The notes: generated from the sequence alone by a model not told the origin. Numbered from the stretch's first letter, positions 1 through 9,424 are shown. The stretch: DNA of 64,000 nucleotides from Mesorhizobium shangrilense (GCF_040537815.1 NZ_JBEWSZ010000004.1:62001-126000); one strand, 5' to 3'. Made by a program: numbers and translations.

Positions 1-37
1 ACATGATTGACTCGGTGTCAAGCATTGACCCGCATGA

Positions 38-345
<308 letters not shown>

Positions 346-346
<1 letters not shown>

Positions 347-771
347 TGGTGTATCTCGACACGTCGCTGATCGTCGCGGCGCTCTCCAATGAGGCAATGA
401 CCCCGCGCGCCCAGGCCTGGCTCTCTGATCAGGATCCCGCCCAGCTCCTGATCAGCGAGTGGACCCTCACCGAATTGTCCTCTGCCATGGCGATCAAGCT
501 GCGGACAGGGCAGATCGACCTGGAGCAGCGCGCCGCGACCCTCGCCATGTTCAACAGGCTGGTCGCCGAGAGCTTCACCGTGCTTCCGGTCACGGGCGGG
601 CATTTCCGGGCGGCAGCGAGGTTCGTCGACCAGCACACGCTTGGCCTTCGCGCCGGCGACGCGCTGCATCTCGCGACTGCGTCGGAGCATGGCGCGACGG
701 TGCACACCCTCGACCGGCGGCTTGCCGAGGCCGGTCCGGCGCTCGGTGTGCCGACGCGGTTGCTGGCATGA
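346..771 (+). CDS. vapC: PIN-domain ribonuclease toxin, VapC type
   Basis: A 141-residue single PIN domain, the normal VapC length. The acidic Mg-binding residues are visible: Asp in MVYLDTS at the start, Glu in the [11 protein letters not shown] helix, and Asp in [12 protein letters not shown] and HTLDRRLA near the end. VapC toxins are Mg-dependent endoribonucleases that usually cut tRNA or rRNA sites when free of antitoxin. The gene starts inside the stop codon of the upstream Phd/YefM antitoxin. It is one of three toxin-antitoxin modules in this window, consistent with a role in keeping a plasmid. The RNA target cannot be read from sequence. Confidence 0.92.
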
Positions 772-836
772 TCATGGCCCGGCAGGCCAGACATTCCGAT
801 ATACGGCTCCATCAGATCGGCTTTCGCATACCCGGT

Positions 837-935
837 TTCAGCCCCGGCGTCCTGATCGCTTTTGCCGGCTCCGAACGATCGCCCGCGGTCGAGGCATTCG
901 CCTATCACATCCGAAGCGTCCTTCCCCAGCTTTAG
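837..935 (+). pseudogene. Possible C-terminal scrap of a LysR-type regulator
   Basis: The open frame just after the VapC stop ends in GSERSPAVEAFAYHIRSVLPQL followed by a stop. That resembles the last helix of many LysR effector domains (SPAV-AF---VR--LP-L). No upstream LysR sequence is present, so if real it is a 3' remnant only. This is a weak, short resemblance. The rest of 772-1013 holds no gene I can support. Confidence 0.2.
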
Positions 936-1013
936 GACCGTCGGCGATGGCTGGACCTCATCCTGCCACAATCGCGCAATGCGATAGGTAGCATTGGCAA
1001 TGGATCAGATGAA

Positions 1014-1496
1014 TTGAACGGTATTGTTGTTTCCACCGCCGCGGTGCTCGTCAGTATGACCGTGCCGGCATTGGCGGATTCCGCCTGCATGGCCAACGCG
1101 GAACGGTTTGAGCGTGGGCAGTACGCCTGCTTGACGGCGGGCGGGTCGAATCAACTGGCTCGTTGCGAGGTCAACCTCAACATCCTGTCCTGGAACAAGG
1201 TGCTGGACCACTGCCCGGGTGGCCCGCCACCCAGGCCCACACTTGCCACGCCATTCGTCTGCCGGGCCAATGACCAGGTCTTCCCGGCCGGCGGTTTCGC
1301 CTGCATCGTCCTGGGCGGCAGCAAGCAGCTATCGCGCTGCGATGCCGTCCTCAACAATCCCTCCTGGACCAAGGTGCAGGACGGGTGCCCGGGTGCCGAG
1401 CTGCCGGATGTCGTTCCGGATGCCAAGAGCTCTCCGTGGTATCGCCCTTTCTCAGGGCCGCGCGGCTTTATTCAACGCCTGCGAGACGCACTATAG
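1014..1496 (+). CDS. Secreted protein with two four-cysteine repeats, unknown function
   Basis: About 160 residues. The N-terminus is a hydrophobic export signal ending in VPALA-DS (cleavage near residue 21). The mature part is two copies of one module: Cys25-Cys39-Cys51-Cys67 and Cys83-Cys97-Cys109-Cys125, with identical spacings of 14, 12 and 16. Each copy contains GGS-QL-RC and a W-KV-D-CPG ending. The eight cysteines probably pair within each module in the periplasm or outside. The only in-frame start here is TTG at 1014. An ATG at 1009 lies out of frame and would join if one base were added (giving M-K/N-L-N-G, a normal signal start), so the gene may carry a small start-proximal deletion. 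I do not recognise the family. Confidence 0.6.
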   Translation: MNGIVVSTAAVLVSMTVPALADSACMANAERFERGQYACLTAGGSNQLARCEVNLNILSWNKVLDHCPGGPPPRPTLATPFVCRANDQVFPAGGFACIVLGGSKQLSRCDAVLNNPSWTKVQDGCPGAELPDVVPDAKSSPWYRPFSGPRGFIQRLRDAL

Positions 1497-1565
1497 ACCT
1501 ATCGTCCGCGATACGCAGGCAGCCCACCTCGCGGGCCTCATACCCGCGCCCCGAACGTCGCCTTG

Positions 1566-2104
1566 TCAGGCGATCATCATGCGGTGCGACACGTTCTTGA
1601 TGACGGTGTAGTGCGCCAGCCCTTCCAGACCGCCTTCGCGACCGTAGCCACTTTCCTTGACGCCGCCGAACGGCGTTTCGGGAATGGACGCCTCCAGCGT
1701 GTTGATCGAGACATTGCCAGCCTCGATGCCATCGGCAAGCTGATCGACGTTGCGCGCCGAATGCGTGAAGGCGTAAGCGGCGAGGCCGAAGGGCAGCGCG
1801 TTGGCCTTCTCGATCGCCTCCTCCAGCGAAGCGACCCGATTGATCAGCGCCATTGGGCCGAACGGCTCCTCGCGCATGGCGCGCGCATCGTCCGGCAGGT
1901 CGGCGATCACGGTGACCGCGATTGCCGAGCCGCTCGCCGCCGGCCAGCACGCGGGCGACCTTGGCCCGGGCGTCGGCCACCAGCATCTCCATCGCCTCGA
2001 TCCTGCGATGATTGGCCAGCGGCCCCATCTGGGTCGCCTCGTCCAGCCCGTTGCCGACCGCAATCGCCCGAGCCTTTTCGGCGAATGCCTTGGTGATCGG
2101 CACC
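1566..2104 (-). pseudogene. Aldehyde dehydrogenase remnant (C-terminal third, frameshifted)
   Basis: The minus strand encodes the end of a succinate-semialdehyde-type NAD(P)-dependent aldehyde dehydrogenase: AFAEKARAIAVGNGLDE, then after a frame break VIADLPDDARAMREEPFGP, then GGVKESGYGREGG and the stop. The frame changes near 1920, where a few residues of the usual GG-Y-P-TV stretch are also missing. The catalytic cysteine and everything before it are absent. The homology stops at about 2100, exactly where a different remnant on the other strand begins. This is a decayed fragment, not an expressed enzyme. Confidence 0.8.
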
Positions 2105-2344
2105 GGCCTGCAGAAAGCTGGTGTCGACGACCTGCCCGCCTTCCGCAAGGCACTGCTGACCTCGGAAATCCCTTCGGTGCGCGGCGCGTTCAAGTTCGGC
2201 CCCAACCAGCATCCGGTGCAGGACTGGTATGCGTTGAACGCCGAGAATGGCGCCGACGGCAAGATGGCGCTCAAGACCGACGGCAAGGTGCTGACGGCGT
2301 ACAGCGACAGCTACGCCGCCGACTGCAAGATGCCCAAGGATTGA
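2105..2344 (+). pseudogene. ABC branched-chain substrate-binding protein remnant (C-terminal end)
   Basis: The plus-strand frame reads VDDLPAFRKALLTSEIPSV, then RGAFKFGPNQHPVQDWYAL, and ends in YAADCKMPKD plus stop. This is the C-terminal part of a LivK-like periplasmic binding protein (Peripla_BP_6). The signal peptide and about two thirds of the protein are missing. The fragment begins where the oppositely oriented aldehyde dehydrogenase fragment ends, so both lost their 5' parts in one rearrangement. The end differs from the intact LivK at 46456-47586, so it is not a recent local copy. Confidence 0.75.
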
Positions 2345-2357
2345 CCAGTCGAGATTA

Positions 2358-2400
2358 CAAAGCTTCCGCGATCACGGAATTACCAATCGCGGAGGCTTTG
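2358..2400. terminator. Hairpin, bidirectional terminator-like
   Basis: A 15-bp stem with one G-T pair (CAAAGCTTCCGCGAT / ATCGCGGAGGCTTTG) and a 13-base loop. It sits 14 bases after the stop of the LivK remnant and downstream of the MFS gene on the other strand, so it can serve both. There is no long T run, so termination strength is uncertain. Confidence 0.6.
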
Positions 2401-2609
2401 CTACAGTCTGCTCCATAGCGGACCTGATACCCGCTTGGCCGGCGCCACAGGTAACCCAACGCCCCCCCGCCCTCCTTCGGCGCCGGCCCTCTTCCCTTGC
2501 CATGACGGAATCTCTTCCGCGCCAGCGACGTTGGCAGGCCAAGGAGTATTGCGGCAGCGATGACACTGCCGCTTGCCGTCAATGGCGACTGTCGAACAAC
2601 TGCCTGGAC

Positions 2610-3851
2610 TCAGAGGTTCGCGGACGAATGGGCCACAGCCCCCACAGAGGGCTGCATGACCTCGCCGTAGCGTTTTGGGTTGAAGCGCAGGTAAAGGAAG
2701 GCTGTGACGGTTACGCAGGCGAGATGCATGATCCACCCGCTGGCGAAACTCCCGCTCCAGCCATGCAACAGGGCTGTGGCGAAGGGACCGAGTGCCGCGA
2801 TGAGGAAACCGCCGCCCTGCATCAACGCGGCAAGCGCGCCGGCCTGTTCCGGCCGAGGCAGATGATCAAGCGCCGTGACGATCGCGAGCGAGAAGCTTCC
2901 GCCAAGGCCGGCCCCGCATATCCCTACCCATAGAATGGGCGACGATGCCGGAAAGAACGCCAGTCCGGCAAATCCTGCCGCCTGCAACAGCAGCGTCAGC
3001 CAAAGCCAGGGACGGCGGTCGATGCTTCGGCGCGCCAGTATCGGCGACGCCAGGGCAGAGACCGCCTGGCAGATGGCCATGACAGCCACGAGATTGCCGC
3101 TCGCGGCGCTGCTCCACCCTTGTGCCTGGTAGTAGGGCGCCAGCCACGCGACCATGGACGAATAGCCGGAATTGACCAGGCCGAACGCCGCCATCAGCAC
3201 CCATGTTCGCGGGCGCCGGAGCAGCAAACCGGTCAAGGCGCGATCGGGTCTTGCCGCCTTTGCATCAGACAGGACGCGGAATGCCGCGCACAGCGCGATG
3301 GCGGCGGGAGCCGCGAGCCAGGCTAGTGCTGACCGCCAGTCATATCCGCTGCTGACGAGCAGCGGCGTCAGACGCGCGCCGAGCGCGCCGCCACCCATGA
3401 TCATGCAGGAATAGAGGCCGGTGACCGCCGGAGTGTTGTTCGGGAACTTTGCCTTGATGATCCCGGGAAAGGCCGCCTGGATGAAGGCCACGCCCGCCCC
3501 GCAAAGTGCCGCGGTCAGGATCAGCGACAGGCCGTCAAGCGCGACAAGCCTGAGCATCGAGCCAGCCGTCAGCACTGCGAGAGCCGCGAGCAGGCCGCGG
3601 CGTGTTCCGATCGCCGCCTGGATGCCTGGTGCAACAAAGGCGCCAACGCCCATCAGCAGCATCGGCAGCAGCGTCAGCATCGCCAGGCTGCCATAGCCCA
3701 TGCCGGTGTCGGCCACGATATCAGCCAATATCGGCCCCGGCGCCGTCAGGAAGGGGCGAAGATTGATCCCGATCAACACGACCAGGACGAGCAGCGTCCA
3801 TTGCCTGGAGGCTGCGGGCTGCGCGGTCATCGACATTCTTGCACCGTTCAT
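2610..3851 (-). CDS. MFS transporter, CynX/NimT (cyanate carrier) family
   Basis: A 413-residue inner-membrane carrier with about 12 hydrophobic segments. The first segment contains INLRPFLTAPGPILADI, the hallmark of the CynX/NimT branch, whose best known member moves cyanate. The first ATG overlaps the stop of the ankyrin gene (ATGA), so it is the last gene of the operon that begins at oppA. With hydantoin racemase and amidohydrolase genes upstream, export or uptake of a small nitrogenous product is plausible. CynX-family carriers also move nitroimidazoles and other small molecules, so cyanate itself is not shown. Confidence 0.82.
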   Translation of the reverse strand: MNGARMSMTAQPAASRQWTLLVLVVLIGINLRPFLTAPGPILADIVADTGMGYGSLAMLTLLPMLLMGVGAFVAPGIQAAIGTRRGLLAALAVLTAGSMLRLVALDGLSLILTAALCGAGVAFIQAAFPGIIKAKFPNNTPAVTGLYSCMIMGGGALGARLTPLLVSSGYDWRSALAWLAAPAAIALCAAFRVLSDAKAARPDRALTGLLLRRPRTWVLMAAFGLVNSGYSSMVAWLAPYYQAQGWSSAASGNLVAVMAICQAVSALASPILARRSIDRRPWLWLTLLLQAAGFAGLAFFPASSPILWVGICGAGLGGSFSLAIVTALDHLPRPEQAGALAALMQGGGFLIAALGPFATALLHGWSGSFASGWIMHLACVTVTAFLYLRFNPKRYGEVMQPSVGAVAHSSANL

Positions 3852-4510
3852 CTGGCGCCCGCCTTTTCCAGCAGGCTCGCCATTTGCGCATAGCCGCTCC
3901 GGCGCGCGTGCCGCGGCGGCGTCACCCCGTCCTTGTCGGCGAGATTGACGTTGGCGCCCGCGTCGATCAGGCGCCTGACGATCTCGACATGACGCGGCCC
4001 GCCATCGGCCAGGATGATGGCCTCCAGCAAGGCGGTCCAGCCGAGCTTGTTGACGTGATCGACGTCGACGCCGGCCTCGATCAGTGTGGCGACGGTCTCG
4101 ACATGTCCGCGCTCGGCAGCCGGAATGAGCGCGGTGCCGCCATAGCGGTTGGTGCTCTTGAGATCGGCGCCATGCGCGAGCGTCATCTTCAGGATTTCGA
4201 GGTGCCCACCCGCGCCCGCATAGAGATAGGGGCTGTCGTTGATATTGTCCTTGGCGTTGACGTTTGCTCCAGCCTCGATCAAGGCCCTGGCCGCGTTCAT
4301 CTTGTTGTCCTGGGTCGCGGCAAGAAGGGCCGTGCGGCCCTTTTCATCACGCGCGTCGATCTCGGCTCCTTCGGAAACCAGCATCTTGATCGCCGCGACG
4401 TCGTCATTCTTTGCCGCCGAATGCAGCCTTGTTTCTTTCATGGTCTGCCCCAACGCCATCAATGGGATGCAGGCGACGATGACGCCCAGCAAAACTCTGC
4501 GCTTCACCAT
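3848..4510 (-). CDS. Exported ankyrin-repeat protein
   Basis: A 220-residue protein with an N-terminal signal (MVKRRVLLGVIVACIPLMA, cleavage near ALG-Q) followed by about six ankyrin repeats, seen in repeated A--GH-E-----L---GADV and D--G-TAL motifs. It probably acts in the periplasm by binding a partner protein. The ATG at 4510 is preferred to a GTG six bases upstream because the GGGAG site is then about 10 bases away. The gene lies between the racemase and the MFS carrier with near-zero spacing, so it belongs to the operon, but ankyrin repeats do not reveal the partner. Confidence 0.82.
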   Translation of the reverse strand: MVKRRVLLGVIVACIPLMALGQTMKETRLHSAAKNDDVAAIKMLVSEGAEIDARDEKGRTALLAATQDNKMNAARALIEAGANVNAKDNINDSPYLYAGAGGHLEILKMTLAHGADLKSTNRYGGTALIPAAERGHVETVATLIEAGVDVDHVNKLGWTALLEAIILADGGPRHVEIVRRLIDAGANVNLADKDGVTPPRHARRSGYAQMASLLEKAGAR

Positions 4511-4515
4511 CGCCA

Positions 4516-5274
4516 CTAAGCTCCCGACGCGCTGCAGGCGGAACCCAGGTGCCCCGCCGCAATGAGCGGCGCCGTCTTGTTCATCCGCGAGCCGGCGAAA
4601 ACATCCTGCCTGGGATGGAGCTCCAGACCGACAAGCAATTCCGCTAGCCTGACGGCCGAGGAAACCCCTTCGACGACCGGGATGGAATGAAGGCCCGACA
4701 GTCGCTTCGCCATATCCGCCATCCCGGCGCAGCCGAGCACGATGGCGTCGGCGCGATCGACCCGGAGCGCTTCGCGAATTTCCTCACCGATGATCGACAA
4801 CGCCGCCTCGCCGTCCTCTTCCAGCGCAAGCACCGGAATGCCGCTCGCACGCACGGTGGCGAATGGCGAAAGGCCGTAGCGAACCAGATTGTCCTCGAGA
4901 ATGGGAACGGAAACCGGCAAGGTGGTTATGACCGTAAAGCGCTTCGCCATGATGTTGGCAACGCGGGCGGCGGCCTCGCCAATGCCAAGGACAGGCTTGC
5001 GCGTCAGCATGCGCGCGGCGTCTAGCCCGGTGTCGTCGAAGCAGGCGATGATGTAGGCGTCGACCGCATCGCCCCGCTCGGCCCGTTCGATGCGGTCGAG
5101 AAGACCCGGAACCGCCTTCGCGCCATCGATCGCGCCTTCGATGGAGGCGGGTCCGTTGTCGTTCTGCATGGCGACGATTTCGGTGCCCGTCTGCGCTGCT
5201 CGCCACGCCGCGGCACCGATGGACGTCGTCATCGACACGGTCGAATTGGGATTGATGATGCCGATGCGTATCAT
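4516..5274 (-). CDS. Asp/Glu/hydantoin racemase family protein
   Basis: A 252-residue cofactor-independent racemase of the Asp/Glu/hydantoin fold. The start MIRIGIINPNSTVSMT matches hydantoin racemases. The two catalytic cysteines are visible: Cys in IIACFDDTGLD (about residue 78) and Cys in VLGCAGMADMA (about residue 180). Hydantoin racemases interconvert D- and L-5-substituted hydantoins so that a stereospecific hydrolase can use both. Related maleate isomerases and allantoin racemases share the fold, so the substrate is open. It follows the amidohydrolase gene by 81 bases in the same operon, which fits cyclic-amide catabolism. Confidence 0.85.
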   Translation of the reverse strand: MIRIGIINPNSTVSMTTSIGAAAWRAAQTGTEIVAMQNDNGPASIEGAIDGAKAVPGLLDRIERAERGDAVDAYIIACFDDTGLDAARMLTRKPVLGIGEAAARVANIMAKRFTVITTLPVSVPILEDNLVRYGLSPFATVRASGIPVLALEEDGEAALSIIGEEIREALRVDRADAIVLGCAGMADMAKRLSGLHSIPVVEGVSSAVRLAELLVGLELHPRQDVFAGSRMNKTAPLIAAGHLGSACSASGA

Positions 5275-5355
5275 GCGAAAATTCCTGAAGGCCGCCCGAT
5301 CGAACGTGCATCGCTGCCGTTCGGCATCGCCGGTGACCTGTCTCGATATTGAAGC

Positions 5356-6798
5356 CTATTCGATCAGATCCGTGTCGCGGCTGTGCCGCCAGAACCGGTC
5401 GGGGGTCCTGAGCAGGTCCCGCAGGCCCAACCGCTCGATCATCAGTTCCGTCTCACGCTGCGCCGCGTCGAGCACGGCATCCTGGTCGACATGAACCGGC
5501 TTGCGGTCCCTCAGCAGCACGCGTCCGCCGACCAGCACGGTGTGGACATCGTTGCCGTTGGCGAAATAGGTGACACGGAATTCCGGCATGTTGGCCGGGT
5601 AGAGATGCGGGCGCCGCAAGTCGACCAGAATGACATCGGCCTTCTTGCCCGGTTCCAGCGATCCGACTTCATGGTCTAGGCCCAGGACATGCGCACCATC
5701 GATGGTGCACATCTCCAGCGCCTTGCCCGGCGGAAGCCAGCTCGGGTCGTGGAAATGCGTGCGATGATAGTGCATGCATTGCTGCATGTGACGGAACATG
5801 TCCGCCGAACGGTCGGGCGCGGTCGCATCCGAGCCGATGGCCACCACGACGCCGGCGTCGAGAAGTTCGGTGACCGGGCAGCGCGCGAGAATGGCGGCCA
5901 CGGCGCTCGGGTTGTGCACGATGCTTGTGCCGGTCTCGGCGCAGATCGCGATTTCCTCGTCGGTGAGGCCTGTCGCATGCGAAAGCAGCGTGTGTGGCCC
6001 GAGAATACCGATCTCCCTGGCGATCTTCACGCTGCCCTTGGTATGGCCGTCCTGGGTGAAGATCAGGCCGCGCTCTTCGGCAATCTGCCTGACCTTGCGC
6101 GATTGCGCGACGGCGGCTTCGGCGCCGGCGCCATCAAGATGTTCCTGATGCACGGTCGGCGTCAGCAAGGCGACATGCAGACGATCTTCATGAGTACGAT
6201 GCCAGCGGTCGACCAGCTTTTGCGAGGTGGCAAGCTGCTGGTCGAATGACACCGGATAGTCGGTGCGGGTGGAGCCCTCCCAGCGCGCATAGGTCAGGGG
6301 ATGCGGCGGGCGCGTGGTGCCGACGGCGACCACGGAGCGCGTACCGATGCCAAGCACGCCTTCCATATGCGCGTCGCCATAGGCCGGATCGTCGGTGCGC
6401 ATGACGGAATCGCCGCCGCCCAGCAAGGATACGCCGGTCGTCACACCGAAACGCAGGCGTTCCAGTGCGGCAAGCTGCGCCTCCGCATGCCAGAATTCCG
6501 GTGTCGAACCCACCGTATAGGCACCCTGACATGCCCTGTACCAAAGGTCGCTGCGGCCACCGCCCATCGTCTTGATGAGGCCATGCCCGGCATGGGCGTG
6601 GCTGTCGACGAAGCCGGGCATGATGGCCATGCCGCTGGCGTCGATCGTCTCGCGCGCCGGATGGTCCCGTGCCACGTCTTCCGAGGTGCCGACGGCCACG
6701 ATGCGATCGCCCTCGATGGCGACGGCGCCATCGGGAATGATCCGCCGATCTGGATCGATGGCGATGACGGTGCCGTTTCTGATCAGAATGTCCGCCAT
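5356..6798 (-). CDS. Amidohydrolase family protein (ATZ/TRZ-like), copy A
   Basis: A 480-residue enzyme starting MADILIRNGTV with the ATG overlapping the oppDF stop. It has the composite beta sandwich plus metal-dependent TIM barrel of the amidohydrolase superfamily. The metal motif is DSHAHAGH (residues about 63-70). Later ligands are His in FTQDGH, His in LLSHATG and Asp in IGSDATAPD. In classic AtzA/TrzN-type enzymes the middle motif is H--E; here it reads QDGHTKGS, so the acidic residue is missing. The C-terminus has the usual GSLEPGKKADVILVD strand. It is clearly homologous to the divergently encoded enzyme at 12280. Likely reaction is deamination or dechlorination-type hydrolysis of a heterocycle; the substrate is unknown. 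Confidence 0.85.
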   Translation of the reverse strand: MADILIRNGTVIAIDPDRRIIPDGAVAIEGDRIVAVGTSEDVARDHPARETIDASGMAIMPGFVDSHAHAGHGLIKTMGGGRSDLWYRACQGAYTVGSTPEFWHAEAQLAALERLRFGVTTGVSLLGGGDSVMRTDDPAYGDAHMEGVLGIGTRSVVAVGTTRPPHPLTYARWEGSTRTDYPVSFDQQLATSQKLVDRWHRTHEDRLHVALLTPTVHQEHLDGAGAEAAVAQSRKVRQIAEERGLIFTQDGHTKGSVKIAREIGILGPHTLLSHATGLTDEEIAICAETGTSIVHNPSAVAAILARCPVTELLDAGVVVAIGSDATAPDRSADMFRHMQQCMHYHRTHFHDPSWLPPGKALEMCTIDGAHVLGLDHEVGSLEPGKKADVILVDLRRPHLYPANMPEFRVTYFANGNDVHTVLVGGRVLLRDRKPVHVDQDAVLDAAQRETELMIERLGLRDLLRTPDRFWRHSRDTDLIE

Positions 6799-8522
6799 CA
6801 CAGGCTCACTTCTTTGGTTTGTCTGGAGAGGATGCGGTCGAGCGAAGGCGCGAGACGCAGGAGCTCGCGCGTGTATTCGTGAGCGGGAGCGGAGAACAAT
6901 GTTTCGGTGTCCGCGAGCTCGACGATCTCGCCGCCCTTCATCACGGCGACGCGGTCGCACATCTGCCGTATCACCGCGAGGTCGTGGCTGATGAACAGCA
7001 TCGACAAGCCGGCGAGGTCGCGCAGGTCTTTCAGGAGGTTCAGGATCTGCGCCTGCACCGACACGTCGAGCGCGGAGGTCGGCTCGTCGCAAATCAGCAG
7101 GGATGGCCGGGGGCCGAGCGCCCTTGCAATCGCGATGCGCTGACGCTGACCGCCCGAAAAGGCATGCGCGAACCGCGTGCCGGCCTGCGCCGGCAAACCC
7201 ACCGCCTCAAGCAATGTCTCGGCGTCCAGCCGCGCTTCGGCCGCGTTGGAGGCGAGCCTGTAGAACAGGATCGGCTCCGCGATCGCAGCGTTGATCCGCA
7301 GTCTTGGATTGAGAGCCGAATACGGGTCCTGAAACACCATCTGCAGCGACTGGCGAACGGATTTGTCGCGGCGGGCTGTCAGTGCGGTGCCCTGGAAGTC
7401 TATCGTTCCCGAACTCTGCGCCACGAGACCCGCGATCGTGTTGGCGACGGTGGTCTTGCCGCAGCCGGATTCTCCGACAAGTCCGAAGATTTCGCCGCGG
7501 CGTACCTCGAAGGAGACGTCCTTCACCGCCTTGAAAACCGAGGCCTTGCGGCCCGGGATGAACGAGCGCTGGCCGTACTCCACGCACAGATTGCGCACGG
7601 TCAGCGCGGCCTCGCCGTTCCTGCTTGCGGCGGTGCCGGTGTTCTTGGCACGCACGGATTCGCGCGCGTCCAGTGTTGCCTTGGTTTCCTCGCTTGGGAC
7701 TGGCAGGCGATCGAGGCGAATGTCGATCGGCGGAACGGCGGCGATCAGCGTGCGCGCATAGGGCGCCTTCGGCGCTGTCAGCACATCGCGCGTCAAGCCG
7801 CTCTCCACCACGCAGCCGTTCTGCATGATCGTCACGCGATCGGCGATCTCGGCCACCACGCCCATATTGTGGGTCACCAGCAGGACGCCGACGCGGCGCT
7901 CATCGGCAAGGTCGCGGATCAGCTTGAGGATCTGCGCCTGCACCGAGACGTCGAGCGCCGTGGTCGGTTCGTCCGCGACGATCAGCCTGGGGCCGCAGGC
8001 AAGGGCCGTGGCGATGACGACACGCTGGCGCTGGCCGCCCGACAATTGGTGCGGATAGTTGCCCAGCCGGCGCTCCGGTTCGGGAATGCCGACGGCCTTC
8101 ATCAAGTCGAGGGCGCGGGCGCGGGCCTCGCGGCGCCCGATCTTGAGATGCGCCAGCATGCCCTCGCACAGCTGGCTTTCCACGGTGAAGAGCGGGTTGA
8201 GGCTGGTCATCGGGTCCTGGAAGATCGCGCCGACGTCGCGGCCGGGAATGATGCCTTCGGTGCGGCCGGTGCGGATGTTGATCGGCTTGCCCGCGATGGT
8301 GATGGAGCCGGAGGCAATTCTGCCCGGCGCCTGCAACAGGCCCATCAGCGCATTGCCGACAGTGGTTTTGCCCGCGCCTGATTCTCCGACCAAAGCGTGG
8401 ATCTCGCCGGGCTGGATCGTCAGGTCGATGTCGTTGACGGCCGCGAGGAGTTCGCCATTGGCAAGCGGATACTCGACCCGCAGGTTCCTGATGTCGAGTA
8501 CGGGTGGCGTTGCGTTTTCCAT
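6798..8522 (-). CDS. Dipeptide/oligopeptide ABC transporter ATPase, fused OppD-OppF
   Basis: A 574-residue protein carrying two complete ABC ATPase domains. The first has Walker A GESGAGKTT and signature LSGGQRQRV; the second, after a linker of about 60 residues, has GESGCGKTT and FSGGQRQRI. Each is followed by a DEPT Walker B. Fused D/F ATPases are known in GsiA- and YejF-type importers. The start ATG (MENATPPVLDIRNL) overlaps the oppC stop by four bases, and its own stop overlaps the next ATG. It energises uptake through OppB/OppC. Both halves look catalytically intact. Confidence 0.93.
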   Translation of the reverse strand: MENATPPVLDIRNLRVEYPLANGELLAAVNDIDLTIQPGEIHALVGESGAGKTTVGNALMGLLQAPGRIASGSITIAGKPINIRTGRTEGIIPGRDVGAIFQDPMTSLNPLFTVESQLCEGMLAHLKIGRREARARALDLMKAVGIPEPERRLGNYPHQLSGGQRQRVVIATALACGPRLIVADEPTTALDVSVQAQILKLIRDLADERRVGVLLVTHNMGVVAEIADRVTIMQNGCVVESGLTRDVLTAPKAPYARTLIAAVPPIDIRLDRLPVPSEETKATLDARESVRAKNTGTAASRNGEAALTVRNLCVEYGQRSFIPGRKASVFKAVKDVSFEVRRGEIFGLVGESGCGKTTVANTIAGLVAQSSGTIDFQGTALTARRDKSVRQSLQMVFQDPYSALNPRLRINAAIAEPILFYRLASNAAEARLDAETLLEAVGLPAQAGTRFAHAFSGGQRQRIAIARALGPRPSLLICDEPTSALDVSVQAQILNLLKDLRDLAGLSMLFISHDLAVIRQMCDRVAVMKGGEIVELADTETLFSAPAHEYTRELLRLAPSLDRILSRQTKEVSL

Positions 8523-9424
8523 CAGTTCGCCATCAGCTTGGGGTTGAAGCGGTCGCGCAGGTAATCGCCGACCACATTGACGGCCAGGACCAGGACGACC
8601 AGCACGGCGGCGGGCATCACGGCGATCCACCACAGGCCCGAGAACAGGAACTCGTTGCCGATGCGGATCAGCGTGCCGAGCGAAGGATAGGTGGCCGGCA
8701 TGCCGGCGCCCAGGAACGACAGTGTCGCTTCGGTCAGGATCGCGCCCGCCAGATTGATGGTGGCGATCACCATCACCGAGCTCATCACATTGGGCAGGAT
8801 ATGGCGCATCATGATGCGGCTGGACGGCAGGCCGATGACCTTGGCGGCGCGCACATAGTCGCGGGAGATCTCGACCATGCTGGATGCCCGCACCGTGCGG
8901 GCATATTGCACCCATTCATTGACGGCGATCGCGAAGATCAGGATGATCGGCGCCCAGCTCGAAACCGTATCGGCGCTCAATTGCGCGCGGGCTATGCCGC
9001 TGATCAGGAGCGCAACGAGGATCGTCGGAAAGCTGACCAGGACATCGGCGATCCGCATCACCACGCTGTCGATGATGCCGCCGAAATAGCCGGCCATCGA
9101 TCCCAGCGCGACGCCTATGGCGGCGGCCAGCAGCACCGCCCCGGCGCCGATGAGGATGGAAATGCGCAGGCCGAACAGGATGACGGAGACGAGGTCGCGT
9201 CCCTGATTGTCGGTGCCCAGCAGGAAGCGTGGATCGCCGCCATCCATGAAGGACGGCGGAATTTCCATGTCGATGAGCGAATAGGAGGAGACGTCGCGCG
9301 GATCGATCGGCGCGATCAGCGGCGCAAAGATCACCAGCACCAGCATGACCACAAGGATCAGACCGGCGATCATGACCGAAACGGGAGGAAGCCTGCGCAA
9401 CAGAGAACTTTGCGTTGCCATCAT
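8522..9424 (-). CDS. Oligopeptide-type ABC transporter permease OppC
   Basis: A 300-residue inner-membrane protein with an N-terminal membrane helix, a periplasmic stretch with the typical LLGTDNQGRD motif, and a five-helix transport core. The EAA-loop region appears as RDYVRAAKVIGLPSSRIMMRHILPN. It pairs with OppB and the fused ATPase to form the channel. The start overlaps the oppB stop by four bases. Family assignment is firm; the ligand is set by the binding protein. Confidence 0.93.
   Translation of the reverse strand: MMATQSSLLRRLPPVSVMIAGLILVVMLVLVIFAPLIAPIDPRDVSSYSLIDMEIPPSFMDGGDPRFLLGTDNQGRDLVSVILFGLRISILIGAGAVLLAAAIGVALGSMAGYFGGIIDSVVMRIADVLVSFPTILVALLISGIARAQLSADTVSSWAPIILIFAIAVNEWVQYARTVRASSMVEISRDYVRAAKVIGLPSSRIMMRHILPNVMSSVMVIATINLAGAILTEATLSFLGAGMPATYPSLGTLIRIGNEFLFSGLWWIAVMPAAVLVVLVLAVNVVGDYLRDRFNPKLMAN

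Noticed and set aside
6819..8381. A 520-codon open frame on the plus strand opposite the fused ATPase gene
   Set aside because: It is antisense to oppDF, has no family resemblance and a high-GC codon shadow composition rich in Arg, His and Gly. The minus strand has full ABC motifs.
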